Part shown: positions 7,203-14,414 of the stretch, in pieces
Position numbering within the stretch: position 1 is the first letter of the stretch
How the letters are laid out: each line of letters begins with the position of its first letter
Assembly (NCBI GenBank): GCA_045617225.1
Contig: JAZLIC010000097.1
Location: 1 to 29,778, forward strand
Source of the DNA: JAZLIC01 sp045617225
GTDB taxonomy: Bacteria > Bacillota > Clostridia > Monoglobales > Monoglobaceae
DNA length: 29,778 bases
Reading direction: 5' to 3'
Translations under genes and position numbers: made by a program
Notes under the pieces: generated by a model
Seen by the model: only the letters and a program-made list of their open reading frames with translations
What the model was told of the DNA's origin: nothing
Databases searched by the model: none

Positions 7203-8558
7203 TTAATAAATATTTCCAACCGTTCTGGGATAAGGCAAAACATCTTTGATATTGCTCATCCCCGTAAGGTACATAACCGCTCTTTCAAAGCCGAGTCCAA
7301 AGCCTGCGTGCTTATTTGTGCCATACCTTCTTAAATCGAGATAATGACTGTAATCATCTTCGCTGAGTCCAAGCTCTGCCATACGTGCCGTCAGGACATC
7401 TAACCTTTCTTCACGCTGACTGCCGCCGATAATCTCGCCAATGCCCGGCACCAAGCAATCCATCGCCGCCACGGTCTTTTTATCGTCATTAAGACGCATA
7501 TAAAACGCCTTAATCTCCTTTGGATAATCGGTCACAAAAATCGGCTTTTTAAACACTTCCTCCGTCAAATAACGCTCATGCTCCGTTTGCAAATCCATTC
7601 CCCATTTTACAGGGAAGGCAAAATCCTTATCGGCTTTTTCAAGAAGCTCTATCGCCTCTGTATATGTGATATGTCCAAAGGAATTTGAAACCACATTATT
7701 AAGGCGTGGGAGCAAGTCCTTATCTACAAAATTGTTAAAAAACTGCATTTCATCAGGTGCGTTTTCAAGGACATATTTTATTACAAACTTTAACATATCC
7801 TCTGCAACCGCCATATCATCATTTATATCCGCAAACGCCATCTCCGGCTCTATCATCCAAAATTCCGCCGCATGGCGTGTAGTATTTGAATTCTCCGCAC
7901 GGAATGTTGGTCCGAAGGTATAGACGTTACCAAACGCCATTGCAAAATCCTCTGCCTCTAACTGTCCGCTGACGGTGAGAGATGTTTCCTTGCCGAAAAA
8001 GTCATTCGAGAAATCCTTTTCCTCCGGTATGAGGGTTGTCACCCTGAACATCTCGCCTGCACCCTCGCAGTCGCTTCCCGTGATAATCGGCGTATGAGCA
8101 TACACAAACCCACGCTCCTGAAAAAACTTATGGATTGCATACGCCGCCAGAGAACGCACACGAAAGACAGCGGAAAAGGTATTTGTCCTTGCCCTTAAAT
8201 GCGGAATTGTACGAAGATACTCAAAGCTGTGTCTCTTCTTTTGAAGCGGATACTCAGGCGAGCTTTCGCCTAAAATATCTACCTGGGCCGCCTTAATCTC
8301 AAAGGGCTGTTTTGCCTCCGGAGTGAGCTGCACCTCGCCTTTTACGGATATTGATGCACCTACATTGAGCTTTGATACCTCCGAAAAGTTATCCAAAAGC
8401 TTATCCTCGATTACAACCTGAACATTTTTAAATGATGAACCGTCATTTAATTCAATAAACCCAAAGTTTTTAGATACACGGACAGTTCTTACCCAACCTG
8501 AAACCAAAGCTTCGCCTTTGATATTTTCAAAATCGCAAAACAAATCTTTTATTCGCAT
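7203..8558 (-). CDS. asnS: Asparaginyl-tRNA synthetase
   Basis: A 451-residue class IIb aminoacyl-tRNA synthetase that charges tRNA-Asn. The N-terminal OB-fold anticodon-binding domain (about 1-110) includes GWVRTVRVSKNFGFIELNDG. The catalytic domain shows motif 2 FRAENSNTTRHAAEFWMIE and motif 3 GFGLGFERAVMYLTG, and GGSQREERLDV is also typical. The C-terminus NIKDVLPYPRTVGNIY is diagnostic for AsnRS rather than AspRS. It follows the GNAT gene by 3 bp and is internal to the operon. No T-box leader precedes it, so control by uncharged tRNA-Asn is not evident. Confidence 0.97.
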   Translation of the reverse strand: MRIKDLFCDFENIKGEALVSGWVRTVRVSKNFGFIELNDGSSFKNVQVVIEDKLLDNFSEVSKLNVGASISVKGEVQLTPEAKQPFEIKAAQVDILGESSPEYPLQKKRHSFEYLRTIPHLRARTNTFSAVFRVRSLAAYAIHKFFQERGFVYAHTPIITGSDCEGAGEMFRVTTLIPEEKDFSNDFFGKETSLTVSGQLEAEDFAMAFGNVYTFGPTFRAENSNTTRHAAEFWMIEPEMAFADINDDMAVAEDMLKFVIKYVLENAPDEMQFFNNFVDKDLLPRLNNVVSNSFGHITYTEAIELLEKADKDFAFPVKWGMDLQTEHERYLTEEVFKKPIFVTDYPKEIKAFYMRLNDDKKTVAAMDCLVPGIGEIIGGSQREERLDVLTARMAELGLSEDDYSHYLDLRRYGTNKHAGFGLGFERAVMYLTGMSNIKDVLPYPRTVGNIY

Positions 8559-8561
8559 ACC

Positions 8562-9044
8562 CTACTTATACTCCTTTATAAGCTCTGCACGTGGGTAGCC
8601 ACGGCTGTATTCCACACCGGTGATGTAAAAGCCTCTGCCGTAATAAAATCTAATCAGAGGCACTACGTGTGACGCAGTATGTAATTTAAGCACCTTTACA
8701 TTATTCTCAACCATCACCTTATCCACAACACTCATAAGGATTTTACCGATACCGTTGTTACGCTTCTGACTTGAAACGGCAAAACGGCTGAGATATGCCT
8801 CACCATCGCCCAAAAGTTCCACACGCACCGCACCAATCGGCTCGTCGTCCAAAAATATAACATATACTTCTTTTGTTTCGATGTCGTGCTTTACATCGTC
8901 ATAGGTTTCATTAAGTGCCGCAATATTATAGCTAAGGCCTGCCATTTCGCAATACTTTAAGAATGCATCTTTTGTAATCTTGATAATAGCCGGAATATCT
9001 ACTTCCTCGGCACGCTTAATCTCCAATGCATATAATTTATCCAT
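8562..9044 (-). CDS. GNAT-family N-acetyltransferase
   Basis: A 160-residue acetyl-CoA-dependent acetyltransferase. Motif A is visible as LSRFAVSSQKRNNGIGKILM, with the acetyl-CoA pyrophosphate loop RNNGIGK, and FYYGRGFYITG is the usual C-terminal strand-helix. ATG at 9044 is chosen, 9 nt after GGAG (9054-9057); an in-frame GTG at 9053 touches the ribosome site. It lies between argF (11 bp) and asnS (3 bp). A role in arginine or amino-acid metabolism is possible, but the substrate cannot be read from sequence. Confidence 0.85.
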   Translation of the reverse strand: MDKLYALEIKRAEEVDIPAIIKITKDAFLKYCEMAGLSYNIAALNETYDDVKHDIETKEVYVIFLDDEPIGAVRVELLGDGEAYLSRFAVSSQKRNNGIGKILMSVVDKVMVENNVKVLKLHTASHVVPLIRFYYGRGFYITGVEYSRGYPRAELIKEYK

Positions 9045-9055
9045 TTCAATCACTC

Positions 9056-9976
9056 CTATTTTGCAAGCAAGGTTGCAAGCACTGCCTTCTGGGCGTGCAG
9101 ACGATTTTCCGCTTCGTCAAATACTACACTGCGCAGTCCGTCAATAACCGCATCGACAACCTCATATCCGCGATATGCCGGCAAGCAGTGAATGAATATA
9201 CTGTCCGGTTTGGAGAGTGCAAAAAGTTCTTCGTTCACCTGATACGGCTTAAAGATTTTTACACGCTCTGCCTTTTCTGCTTCCTGCCCCATACTTGCCC
9301 AAGTATCTGTGCAAACTACATCGGCATTTTTGATAGCTTCCTTAGGGTCCTCCGTAAAGGTAAGGGTTGCACCGGTCAGCTTTGCATCGGAAATTGCATT
9401 CTCCACAACTTCCTTATCGCACTCATATCCCTTAGGCGAGGCTACCGTCATATCCATACCTGCCTTTGCGCAAGCGTAAAGGAGCGAATGTGCTACATTA
9501 TTGCCGTCACCCAAGTACGCAAGTTTAAGACCTTTTAATCTGCCCTTATGCTCATAGACGGTAAGCAGGTCCGCCAGCGCCTGACATGGGTGCAGAAGGT
9601 CGGTCAAACCATTGATAATCGGAATAGAGCCGTACTTGGCTAAATCCAAAACATCCTGATGGTCATATGTTCTTATCATTATTCCGTCCACAAAGCGGCT
9701 CATAACATTAGCGGTATCGTAAATGCTCTCGCCTCTGCCGAGCTGCATATCGTTTCCGTTTAAATAAAGTGGGTGTCCGCCAAGTTGATACATACCGACT
9801 TCAAAGGATATGCGTGTTCTGGTAGACGACTTTGTAAAAATCATACCCAGGGATTTGCCTGCCAAAATATCATGTCGCACCCCTGCTTTTGTTTCTTTTT
9901 TCAGCTTTTCCGCAAGGGTCAAAAGGCTTTCAAACTCGTCACATGTAATATCGTGAATACTTATAAAATGCTCCAT
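9056..9976 (-). CDS. argF: Ornithine carbamoyltransferase
   Basis: A 306-residue enzyme joining ornithine and carbamoyl phosphate to give citrulline in arginine synthesis. The carbamoyl-phosphate site STRTR (51-55), the motif HPCQ (129-132) and the catalytic HCLP (263-266) are intact, and the length is standard. It starts 2 bp after the argD stop, with GGAGG at the argD end, so the two are translationally coupled. With ArgD directly before it, the biosynthetic role is preferred over a catabolic arginine-deiminase role. Confidence 0.96.
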   Translation of the reverse strand: MEHFISIHDITCDEFESLLTLAEKLKKETKAGVRHDILAGKSLGMIFTKSSTRTRISFEVGMYQLGGHPLYLNGNDMQLGRGESIYDTANVMSRFVDGIMIRTYDHQDVLDLAKYGSIPIINGLTDLLHPCQALADLLTVYEHKGRLKGLKLAYLGDGNNVAHSLLYACAKAGMDMTVASPKGYECDKEVVENAISDAKLTGATLTFTEDPKEAIKNADVVCTDTWASMGQEAEKAERVKIFKPYQVNEELFALSKPDSIFIHCLPAYRGYEVVDAVIDGLRSVVFDEAENRLHAQKAVLATLLAK

Positions 9977-9978
9977 AT

Positions 9979-11184
9979 TTAGTCCTCCTTAACCTCTTCT
10001 ATACTTTCTTCAAGTGCATTTATAAATCCGTCAATTTCCGCTTCCGTTACAACAAGAGGCGGTACAATTCTAAGCACTCTGTCACCGATTGCACCTACAA
10101 GGTAGCCCTTTTCAAGCATTTTTGCAGTGACCTTCTTTCCAATAGGCCCGGTAAACTCAATGCCCATCATAAGGCCTCTGCCTCTTATGTCGCATATCTC
10201 TCTGCAACGCTCCAAAAGTGCTTCTGCATTTGCAAAGAGATAACCGCCCACACAGGTAGTATGCTCAAGCAGACCATTTTCTAAAAGCTCCGTCAATACA
10301 ACTATGCCTGCCCGTGTTGAAAGCGGATTGCCGCCAAATGTCGTACCGTGGTCACCCGGATTAAACGCCGCCGCAACGGACTCCTTCGCCATAAATGCGC
10401 CTATGGGAACGCCGCCGCCCAAGCCTTTTGCGGAAGTAACTATATCAGGCTCTATATTATACCATTCGTATGCAAAGAGCTTTCCTGTCCTTCCTACACC
10501 TGTTTGTACTTCGTCTATTATTAAAAGAATATCATTCTGCTCACAGAGGCGTACGGCCTCGTCAACAAACGCTTGTTCCAAAGGATAAACACCGCTCTCG
10601 CCCTGGATAAGTTCAAGCATTATTGCCGCAGTATTTTCATTTACCGCACCGCGAAGGGCGGCAATATCGTTACGCTCAACATGATTAAACTTTTCTATAA
10701 GCGGCAAATACGGCTTTTGGTACTTCTCTTGTCCTGTTGCCGCAACGGTAGCAAGAGTTCTGCCGTGGAATGAATTTTTCAAGGTTATGAACTCAATTCT
10801 GTTCGGTCTGCCCTTCATAAGCTGATATTTTTTTGCAAGCTTAATCGCACCCTCATTTGCCTCGGCGCCCGTACTGCAAAAAAAGGCTCTGTCAAGGCAG
10901 GTATTTTCTATAAGCAGCTTAGCAAGTCTTGCCTGATTTTCAATATAGTACACGCTTGATGTATGCATAAGGTCAAAAACCTGTTCTTGAAGTGCCTTTG
11001 TCAAAGCAGAGTGAGCATATCCCAGGCTGTTTACCGCAATGCCTGCAAAAAAGTCACGATAGGTCTTGCCCTCCGTGGAAGTAAGCTCAATGCCTTTTCC
11101 GCTTTTAAAGGAAACCGGTGTCCTGTCGCCAAAGGTATTCATATAATATTTTTTGTCAAGTTCCTTAATCTCGCTTAAATTCAT
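9979..11184 (-). CDS. argD: Acetylornithine aminotransferase
   Basis: A 401-residue class III PLP-dependent aminotransferase, making N-acetylornithine from its semialdehyde. CSTGAEANEGAIKLA binds PLP phosphate, D224 lies in IIDEVQTGVGRTG, and K253 (SAKGLGGG) is the Schiff-base lysine. The frame is open to a TTG codon at 11247, but that codon lies in the -35 box of the promoter at 11219-11247, so ATG at 11184 (MNLSEIKEL) is the true start. It is the first gene of a six-gene leftward operon. Other class III transaminases look similar; argF next door supports ArgD. Confidence 0.93.
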   Translation of the reverse strand: MNLSEIKELDKKYYMNTFGDRTPVSFKSGKGIELTSTEGKTYRDFFAGIAVNSLGYAHSALTKALQEQVFDLMHTSSVYYIENQARLAKLLIENTCLDRAFFCSTGAEANEGAIKLAKKYQLMKGRPNRIEFITLKNSFHGRTLATVAATGQEKYQKPYLPLIEKFNHVERNDIAALRGAVNENTAAIMLELIQGESGVYPLEQAFVDEAVRLCEQNDILLIIDEVQTGVGRTGKLFAYEWYNIEPDIVTSAKGLGGGVPIGAFMAKESVAAAFNPGDHGTTFGGNPLSTRAGIVVLTELLENGLLEHTTCVGGYLFANAEALLERCREICDIRGRGLMMGIEFTGPIGKKVTAKMLEKGYLVGAIGDRVLRIVPPLVVTEAEIDGFINALEESIEEVKED

Positions 11185-11218
11185 ACTACCATCTCTTTTC
11201 AAAATATGTAATTTAATT

Positions 11219-11247
11219 ATTTTACTACATTTTTGCATAAATTTCAA
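11219..11247 (-). promoter_or_regulatory. Promoter of the argD operon
   Basis: On the minus strand, -35 TTGAAA (11242-11247), a 17-bp spacer and -10 TAAAAT (11219-11224). The transcript would begin near 11212, giving a leader of about 28 nt. The -35 is embedded in TTGAAATTTATGCAA (11233-11247), an imperfect palindrome with some likeness to an ARG box; ArgR control is possible but not shown. Confidence 0.75.
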
Positions 11248-11287
11248 GTTTTATTTAGAAGATTTATGTTTGAACACGCAAAAGGTG

Positions 11288-11340
11288 CGAAAAACAAATT
11301 TTATTTGCGTTCCATTATAGGGCGAAAATTTGTTTTTTCG
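11288..11340. repeat. Long inverted repeat upstream of argD
   Basis: A 15-base arm at 11288-11302 (CGAAAAACAAATTTT) is repeated in reverse complement at 11325-11340 with one extra T. The 22-bp space between includes TATAAT on the minus strand, with no good -35. It lies between the jag terminator and the argD promoter. It could be an operator, an RNA hairpin or a remnant of a small transposable repeat. Confidence 0.5.
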
Positions 11341-11364
11341 GATTTTGTACCGCAATTATTCATT

Positions 11365-11395
11365 AAAAAACGGGCGGTCACTTATGTGACCGCCC
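11365..11395 (-). terminator. Terminator of the rpmH-jag operon
   Basis: On the minus strand a perfect 10-bp stem (11386-11395 with 11372-11381, loop 11382-11385) is followed by a T tract (complement of the A run at 11365-11370). It lies 16 bp after the jag stop codon. Confidence 0.93.
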
Positions 11396-11411
11396 ATACA
11401 AATTCTTAAAA

Positions 11412-12293
11412 TTACTTATTCGGTGCGACAACTATCTTGCGATTTGGCTCTTCGCCAATGCTGTATGTCTTAATTCTGTCATTATTTTGAAGTGCCGCAT
11501 GGATAATTCTTCTTTCATTTGGTGACATAGGTTCAAGCGTAACCGCTCTCTTTTCGCGAAGAACTCTGCTTTCAAGACCGTGTGCCAACTTTATCAGGGT
11601 TTCCTCTCTCTTGCTTCTGTAATTTTCAGTATCTACGCTTACCTTGATATGAGAGTTCTTTTCTTTATTTACATAAAGACTTGTAAGGTACTGCATGGCA
11701 TCTAATGTATCACCGCGTTTACCAATCAAAAGTCCCATCTTTGAGCCGGCAACATTTATATCAATGCTCTCACCTGAATTTGCTACTGTTACTGTTGCAT
11801 CATCAAATCCCATCTTCTTGATAATCTCATTTGAGAAATATGTTGCATCTTCAATCGACTTCTCGGTAACTTCACGGTTCCACTTTGAAGTATCCGGCTT
11901 CTGCGGAGCAGGTTTTGCCTCTGTTTGCTTTGGCTCTGCTGCCTTCTGTGCAGGTGCCTTTTCCTTATTTGTATCAGGCGCATAATCCTTTGCAACAGGC
12001 GCAGTCTTTGGGGCATACGGATTAGGCTCTTTGACGCTTTTAGCTTCTTTTGCCTTTGTGCGTACCTTCTCTTTTGCCGCAGCAGCTGCCGACTTGCGTT
12101 CCTCATCTTCAGCTTCCTTGGTAATCCATGCAGAAATAGTAACCTCTCTGCCGAGCAAAAGTCCCATAAGACCTTTGCCGACCTCACGCTCTACATCATA
12201 AGAAATCTCGTCTACGGAAACTCCCAAATCCTTAGCGGCAAGAGTTTTCGCTTCATCAAGACTTTTTGCGTTTTTTTCTATTTTTCTTAGCAT
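11412..12293 (-). CDS. jag: RNA-binding protein KhpB/Jag (SpoIIIJ-associated)
   Basis: A 293-residue protein with the full three-part architecture: Jag-N domain (about 1-57), a long Ala/Lys/Pro-rich disordered linker (about 60-140), a KH domain (about 145-220) with GKRGD at 191-195, and an R3H domain (about 225-291) with NERRIIH at 259-265. It binds RNA and, in streptococci and relatives, influences cell division and elongation with KhpA. Its ATG lies inside the end of yidC, a 38-nt overlap, with GGAG 10 nt ahead, so translation is coupled. It is the last gene of the operon. Confidence 0.95.
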   Translation of the reverse strand: MLRKIEKNAKSLDEAKTLAAKDLGVSVDEISYDVEREVGKGLMGLLLGREVTISAWITKEAEDEERKSAAAAAKEKVRTKAKEAKSVKEPNPYAPKTAPVAKDYAPDTNKEKAPAQKAAEPKQTEAKPAPQKPDTSKWNREVTEKSIEDATYFSNEIIKKMGFDDATVTVANSGESIDINVAGSKMGLLIGKRGDTLDAMQYLTSLYVNKEKNSHIKVSVDTENYRSKREETLIKLAHGLESRVLREKRAVTLEPMSPNERRIIHAALQNNDRIKTYSIGEEPNRKIVVAPNK

Positions 12294-13287
12294 TTATAAT
12301 CTCTCCTTCAATCTGTTCTTCGGTAATATCCACCTTTACAACCTTGGTGATAACTACCTGTTGAAGCATTTGTATTAAGTTACTTATTATCCAATAAAGA
12401 CCTATTGCGGCAGGAACTGAAAATGCTATCCACGCCGAGAACAAAGGCATAAATATCATCATTCCCTGCATAGGGTCCTTTTCTTCATTGCCATACTCGT
12501 CCTTCTTTGGTGCAGGCTTTGGACTGAGTGCCTGTGAAACCTTACTTGCGGCATAGGAACTTACACCTGACAAAATCGGAATAATCCACAGCAGGCAGGT
12601 TTCTAAATTAAGGTTCGCAACAGAACCTGTCAAGATGCCGAGCATTGCACCAAAATTAGGTGTCTGTGACATATCAAGTCCCAAGAAGTTAAAGTTAAGT
12701 GTACGATATGCCTTTCCTGTTTCAACAATCCAATGATTTTGTAAAATGTCAGGGTGAACAGTCAAGAAACGTGCAATTTGAATTTCATACAAACCAAACT
12801 TCTTAAATCCGTTTTCATAAAGCGGAGCAAAAGACTCTATATTAAGATTTTTGAATAAATCATTAAGTGCGTCTTTATTACTCTGTCCCCATTCGGTGAT
12901 AGCGTGTGTAATTCTCCAAATCTCGCCGCTATCCACGCCCATAATATACGTAATAGGTTGTTTTACAACATAATATAATGCAATCAAAATCGGAAATTGT
13001 ATTACAAGAGGAAGACAACCGCCCATCGGATTTACATCATACTTTTTATAAAGCTTCATCGTTTCCTGACTCTGCTTTTCTTTATCATATTCATACTTGC
13101 GTTGAATTTCCAAAAGTAAAGGTTGCAGCTTCTGCGTCTTTATCATTGACTTTTGTTGCTTGACAGTAAGCGGTAACAGAAGCGCTTTAACTAAAATTGT
13201 AAACAAGATGATTGCCGCGCCGTAATTCTGTACCAAATTGTAGCACAGAGTTAAGACCCACGCAAACGCCCACATAATATAAGACAA
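12256..13287 (-). CDS. yidC: Membrane protein insertase YidC/SpoIIIJ
   Basis: A 343-residue polytopic membrane protein of the YidC/Oxa1 family, inserting and folding inner-membrane proteins alone or with Sec. Hydrophobic segments lie near 10-40, 90-112, 220-245 and 275-310, with the conserved QQKSMIKTQKLQPLLLEIQ coiled arm between the first two. The hydrophilic-groove arginine of SpoIIIJ is lysine (K34, in ILVKALLLPL), a conservative change. The basic tail ends NRKKRKKS. There is no lipoprotein signal peptide. TTG at 13287 is 8 nt after GGAG. It overlaps jag by 38 nt. Confidence 0.95.
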   Translation of the reverse strand: MSYIMWAFAWVLTLCYNLVQNYGAAIILFTILVKALLLPLTVKQQKSMIKTQKLQPLLLEIQRKYEYDKEKQSQETMKLYKKYDVNPMGGCLPLVIQFPILIALYYVVKQPITYIMGVDSGEIWRITHAITEWGQSNKDALNDLFKNLNIESFAPLYENGFKKFGLYEIQIARFLTVHPDILQNHWIVETGKAYRTLNFNFLGLDMSQTPNFGAMLGILTGSVANLNLETCLLWIIPILSGVSSYAASKVSQALSPKPAPKKDEYGNEEKDPMQGMMIFMPLFSAWIAFSVPAAIGLYWIISNLIQMLQQVVITKVVKVDITEEQIEGEIINAKKNRKKRKKS

Positions 13288-13305
13288 TACAATCTCTCCT
13301 TAAAT

Positions 13306-13515
13306 TTACGGATAATCAATACCGCCTTTGTTTAAAGGGTTACACCTCAGTATTCTCCACAAGGCTTTAAGCAAACCTCGAAAAGCCCCATACTTCTTAA
13401 CAGACAAAAGCGCATACTCGGAGCAGGTAGGATAAAACCTGCAACACGGCTTTTTAAGCGGTGAAATCCGTTTTTGATAAAAAACAATTATTTTAATCAA
13501 CAGTGTTTTCAGCAT
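13306..13515 (-). CDS. yidD: Membrane protein insertion efficiency factor YidD
   Basis: A 69-residue protein with the YidD signature CCRFYPTCSEYAL and LLKALWRILRCNPLNKGGIDYP. The family is membrane-associated through an N-terminal amphipathic helix and aids YidC-dependent insertion. Its ATG is inside the end of rnpA (23-nt overlap), preceded by GGTGGGGAT, and yidC follows after 18 bp. Confidence 0.97.
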   Translation of the reverse strand: MLKTLLIKIIVFYQKRISPLKKPCCRFYPTCSEYALLSVKKYGAFRGLLKALWRILRCNPLNKGGIDYP

Positions 13516-13843
13516 CTAATATCCCCACCGTTTTACAGGCGGATAAAAAGTCCTGTTCCAAGAACAAAAACTTAGTTTTCCCCGTTATGCCTCTGGCAAC
13601 AAGACATACATCGAAGCCCTGCTTCATCTTTAAAAGATTACTCTGCCACAAGGCACGGAGCCGCCTTTTTGCACGGTTTCTTTCTACCGCACAACCGACC
13701 TTTTTGCCGGCAGTAATTCCAATCCTGTTTATCCCCAAACGATTTGGCATAGCATAAACAACAATGCTTTTAAGCACACAAGATTTTCCGCGTCTGTACA
13801 GACGCTTAAAATCGGAATTACGGTTCAATCTTTCAAACTTCAT
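13493..13843 (-). CDS. rnpA: Ribonuclease P protein component
   Basis: A 116-residue basic protein that helps the RNase P RNA process tRNA 5' ends. The RNR signature is present as VERNRAKRRLRALW, and the N-terminus MKFERLNRNSDFKRLYRRG is typical. The frame is open to 13873, but ATG at 13843 gives the family start and lies 8 nt after GGGAA. A hairpin at 13872-13897 lies between rpmH and this gene and may lower its expression compared with rpmH. Confidence 0.95.
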   Translation of the reverse strand: MKFERLNRNSDFKRLYRRGKSCVLKSIVVYAMPNRLGINRIGITAGKKVGCAVERNRAKRRLRALWQSNLLKMKQGFDVCLVARGITGKTKFLFLEQDFLSACKTVGILDAENTVD

Positions 13844-13871
13844 TTTAATATTTCCCATTTCACAATAAGCC

Positions 13872-13897
13872 AAAAAGACGCCTTAAACGGCGTCTTT
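13872..13897 (-). terminator. Attenuator-like hairpin between rpmH and rnpA
   Basis: On the minus strand a perfect 9-bp stem (13889-13897 with 13874-13882, loop 13883-13888) runs into five T. It follows the rpmH stop by 10 bp. Since no other promoter is evident for rnpA, it probably acts as a partial terminator that lets less transcript into rnpA and beyond. Confidence 0.7.
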
Positions 13898-13907
13898 GGA
13901 ATCTGAT

Positions 13908-14042
13908 TTAAGCAGATAACTTCTTTCTGCCCTTTAATCTTCTTCTAGCCAAAACCTTGCGGCCGTTACGGTCACTCATTCTTTTGCGGAAGCCATGTTC
14001 CTTAGCTCTGTGTCTTTTCTTAGGCTGATAAGTACGAAGCAT
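13908..14042 (-). CDS. rpmH: 50S ribosomal protein bL34
   Basis: A 44-residue, highly basic protein beginning MLRTYQPKKRHRAKEHGF and ending GRKKLSA, unmistakably bL34. AGGAGG lies 8-9 nt before the ATG at 14042. It is the first gene of the leftward rpmH-rnpA-yidD-yidC-jag operon, which is conserved next to the replication origin in many bacteria. Confidence 0.98.
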   Translation of the reverse strand: MLRTYQPKKRHRAKEHGFRKRMSDRNGRKVLARRRLKGRKKLSA

Positions 14043-14107
14043 TTGTTTCCCCTCCTTCAAATATATAACAGTTAATTAATTTCAAACACTCATAAAAAAT
14101 CTGTATT

Positions 14108-14136
14108 ATTCTACCACGCATATTCAAAATTGTCAA
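14108..14136 (-). promoter_or_regulatory. Promoter of the rpmH operon
   Basis: On the minus strand, -35 TTGACA (14131-14136), 17-bp spacer, -10 TAGAAT (14108-14113). The predicted leader to the rpmH ATG is about 60 nt. The near-consensus sequence fits a highly expressed ribosomal gene. Confidence 0.88.
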
Positions 14137-14303
14137 GTTAAAATTCAATTAAATATTGCACAAATTTAAGCTGAAAATTTTTCTTTTTTTATTTCTTTAA
14201 AAAAATTAGCACATATTGTTCTTTTGTTTTCACATTATACCTATATTTTGTATTTCCCATCAAAAAAGGCAATTTATCCCTCTGTTTTTCTATTTTTTAG
14301 GTG

Positions 14304-14332
14304 TTGAATTCCAAATTGTTTTCTGTTAGAAT
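14304..14332 (+). promoter_or_regulatory. Promoter of the dnaA operon
   Basis: A -35 TTGAAT (14304-14309), 17-bp spacer and -10 TAGAAT (14327-14332) put the transcription start near 14339, immediately before the hairpin at 14341. No DnaA box overlaps it, so classic autorepression by DnaA is not evident. Confidence 0.8.
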
Positions 14333-14340
14333 GTATTACG

Positions 14341-14382
14341 CACCTGTTACAAAGCTGCTTACTTTTTGTAACAAAACAGGTG
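14341..14382 (+). promoter_or_regulatory. 5'-terminal leader hairpin of dnaA
   Basis: CACCTG-TTACAAA (14341-14353) pairs with TTTGTAA (14365-14371) and CAGGTG (14377-14382), leaving a bulge of about five bases on the 3' side. It would form at the very start of the dnaA mRNA and ends 15 nt before AAAGGAG. Such 5' stem-loops often protect mRNA from decay; direct masking of the ribosome site is unlikely. Confidence 0.6.
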
Positions 14383-14414
14383 AAAGTTACTGATTTTAAA
14401 GGAGAAACACTATC

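Larger units (their letters stand above)
14043..14414. other. rpmH-dnaA intergenic region, possible oriC
   Basis: This 372-bp gap between divergent rpmH and dnaA is AT-rich, with a T-run-rich stretch at 14178-14212 that could be easily unwound. It holds the two divergent promoters and the dnaA leader hairpin. I searched both strands by eye for the DnaA box TTATCCACA and found none; the nearest are poor matches such as TTTTCACA near 14227. In many Firmicutes this gap, or the one after dnaA, is the origin, so oriC here is an inference from gene order only. Confidence 0.4.

Noticed and set aside
8559..8561. T-box riboswitch expected before asnS
   Set aside because: Only 3 bp separate asnS from the preceding GNAT gene, and no T-box sequence (such as AGGGTGGTACCGCG) is seen there or before argD.
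8719..8727. Perfect DnaA box TTATCCACA
   Set aside because: It is single and lies inside the GNAT coding sequence, 5.7 kb from dnaA, with no cluster around it. One chance match in about 30 kb on both strands is not surprising.
11789..12290. Long overlapping frames, on both strands, in the jag linker region
   Set aside because: They arise from the low-complexity Ala/Lys/Pro linker of Jag read in other frames; their sequences are Arg/Gln- or Cys/Leu-rich shadows.
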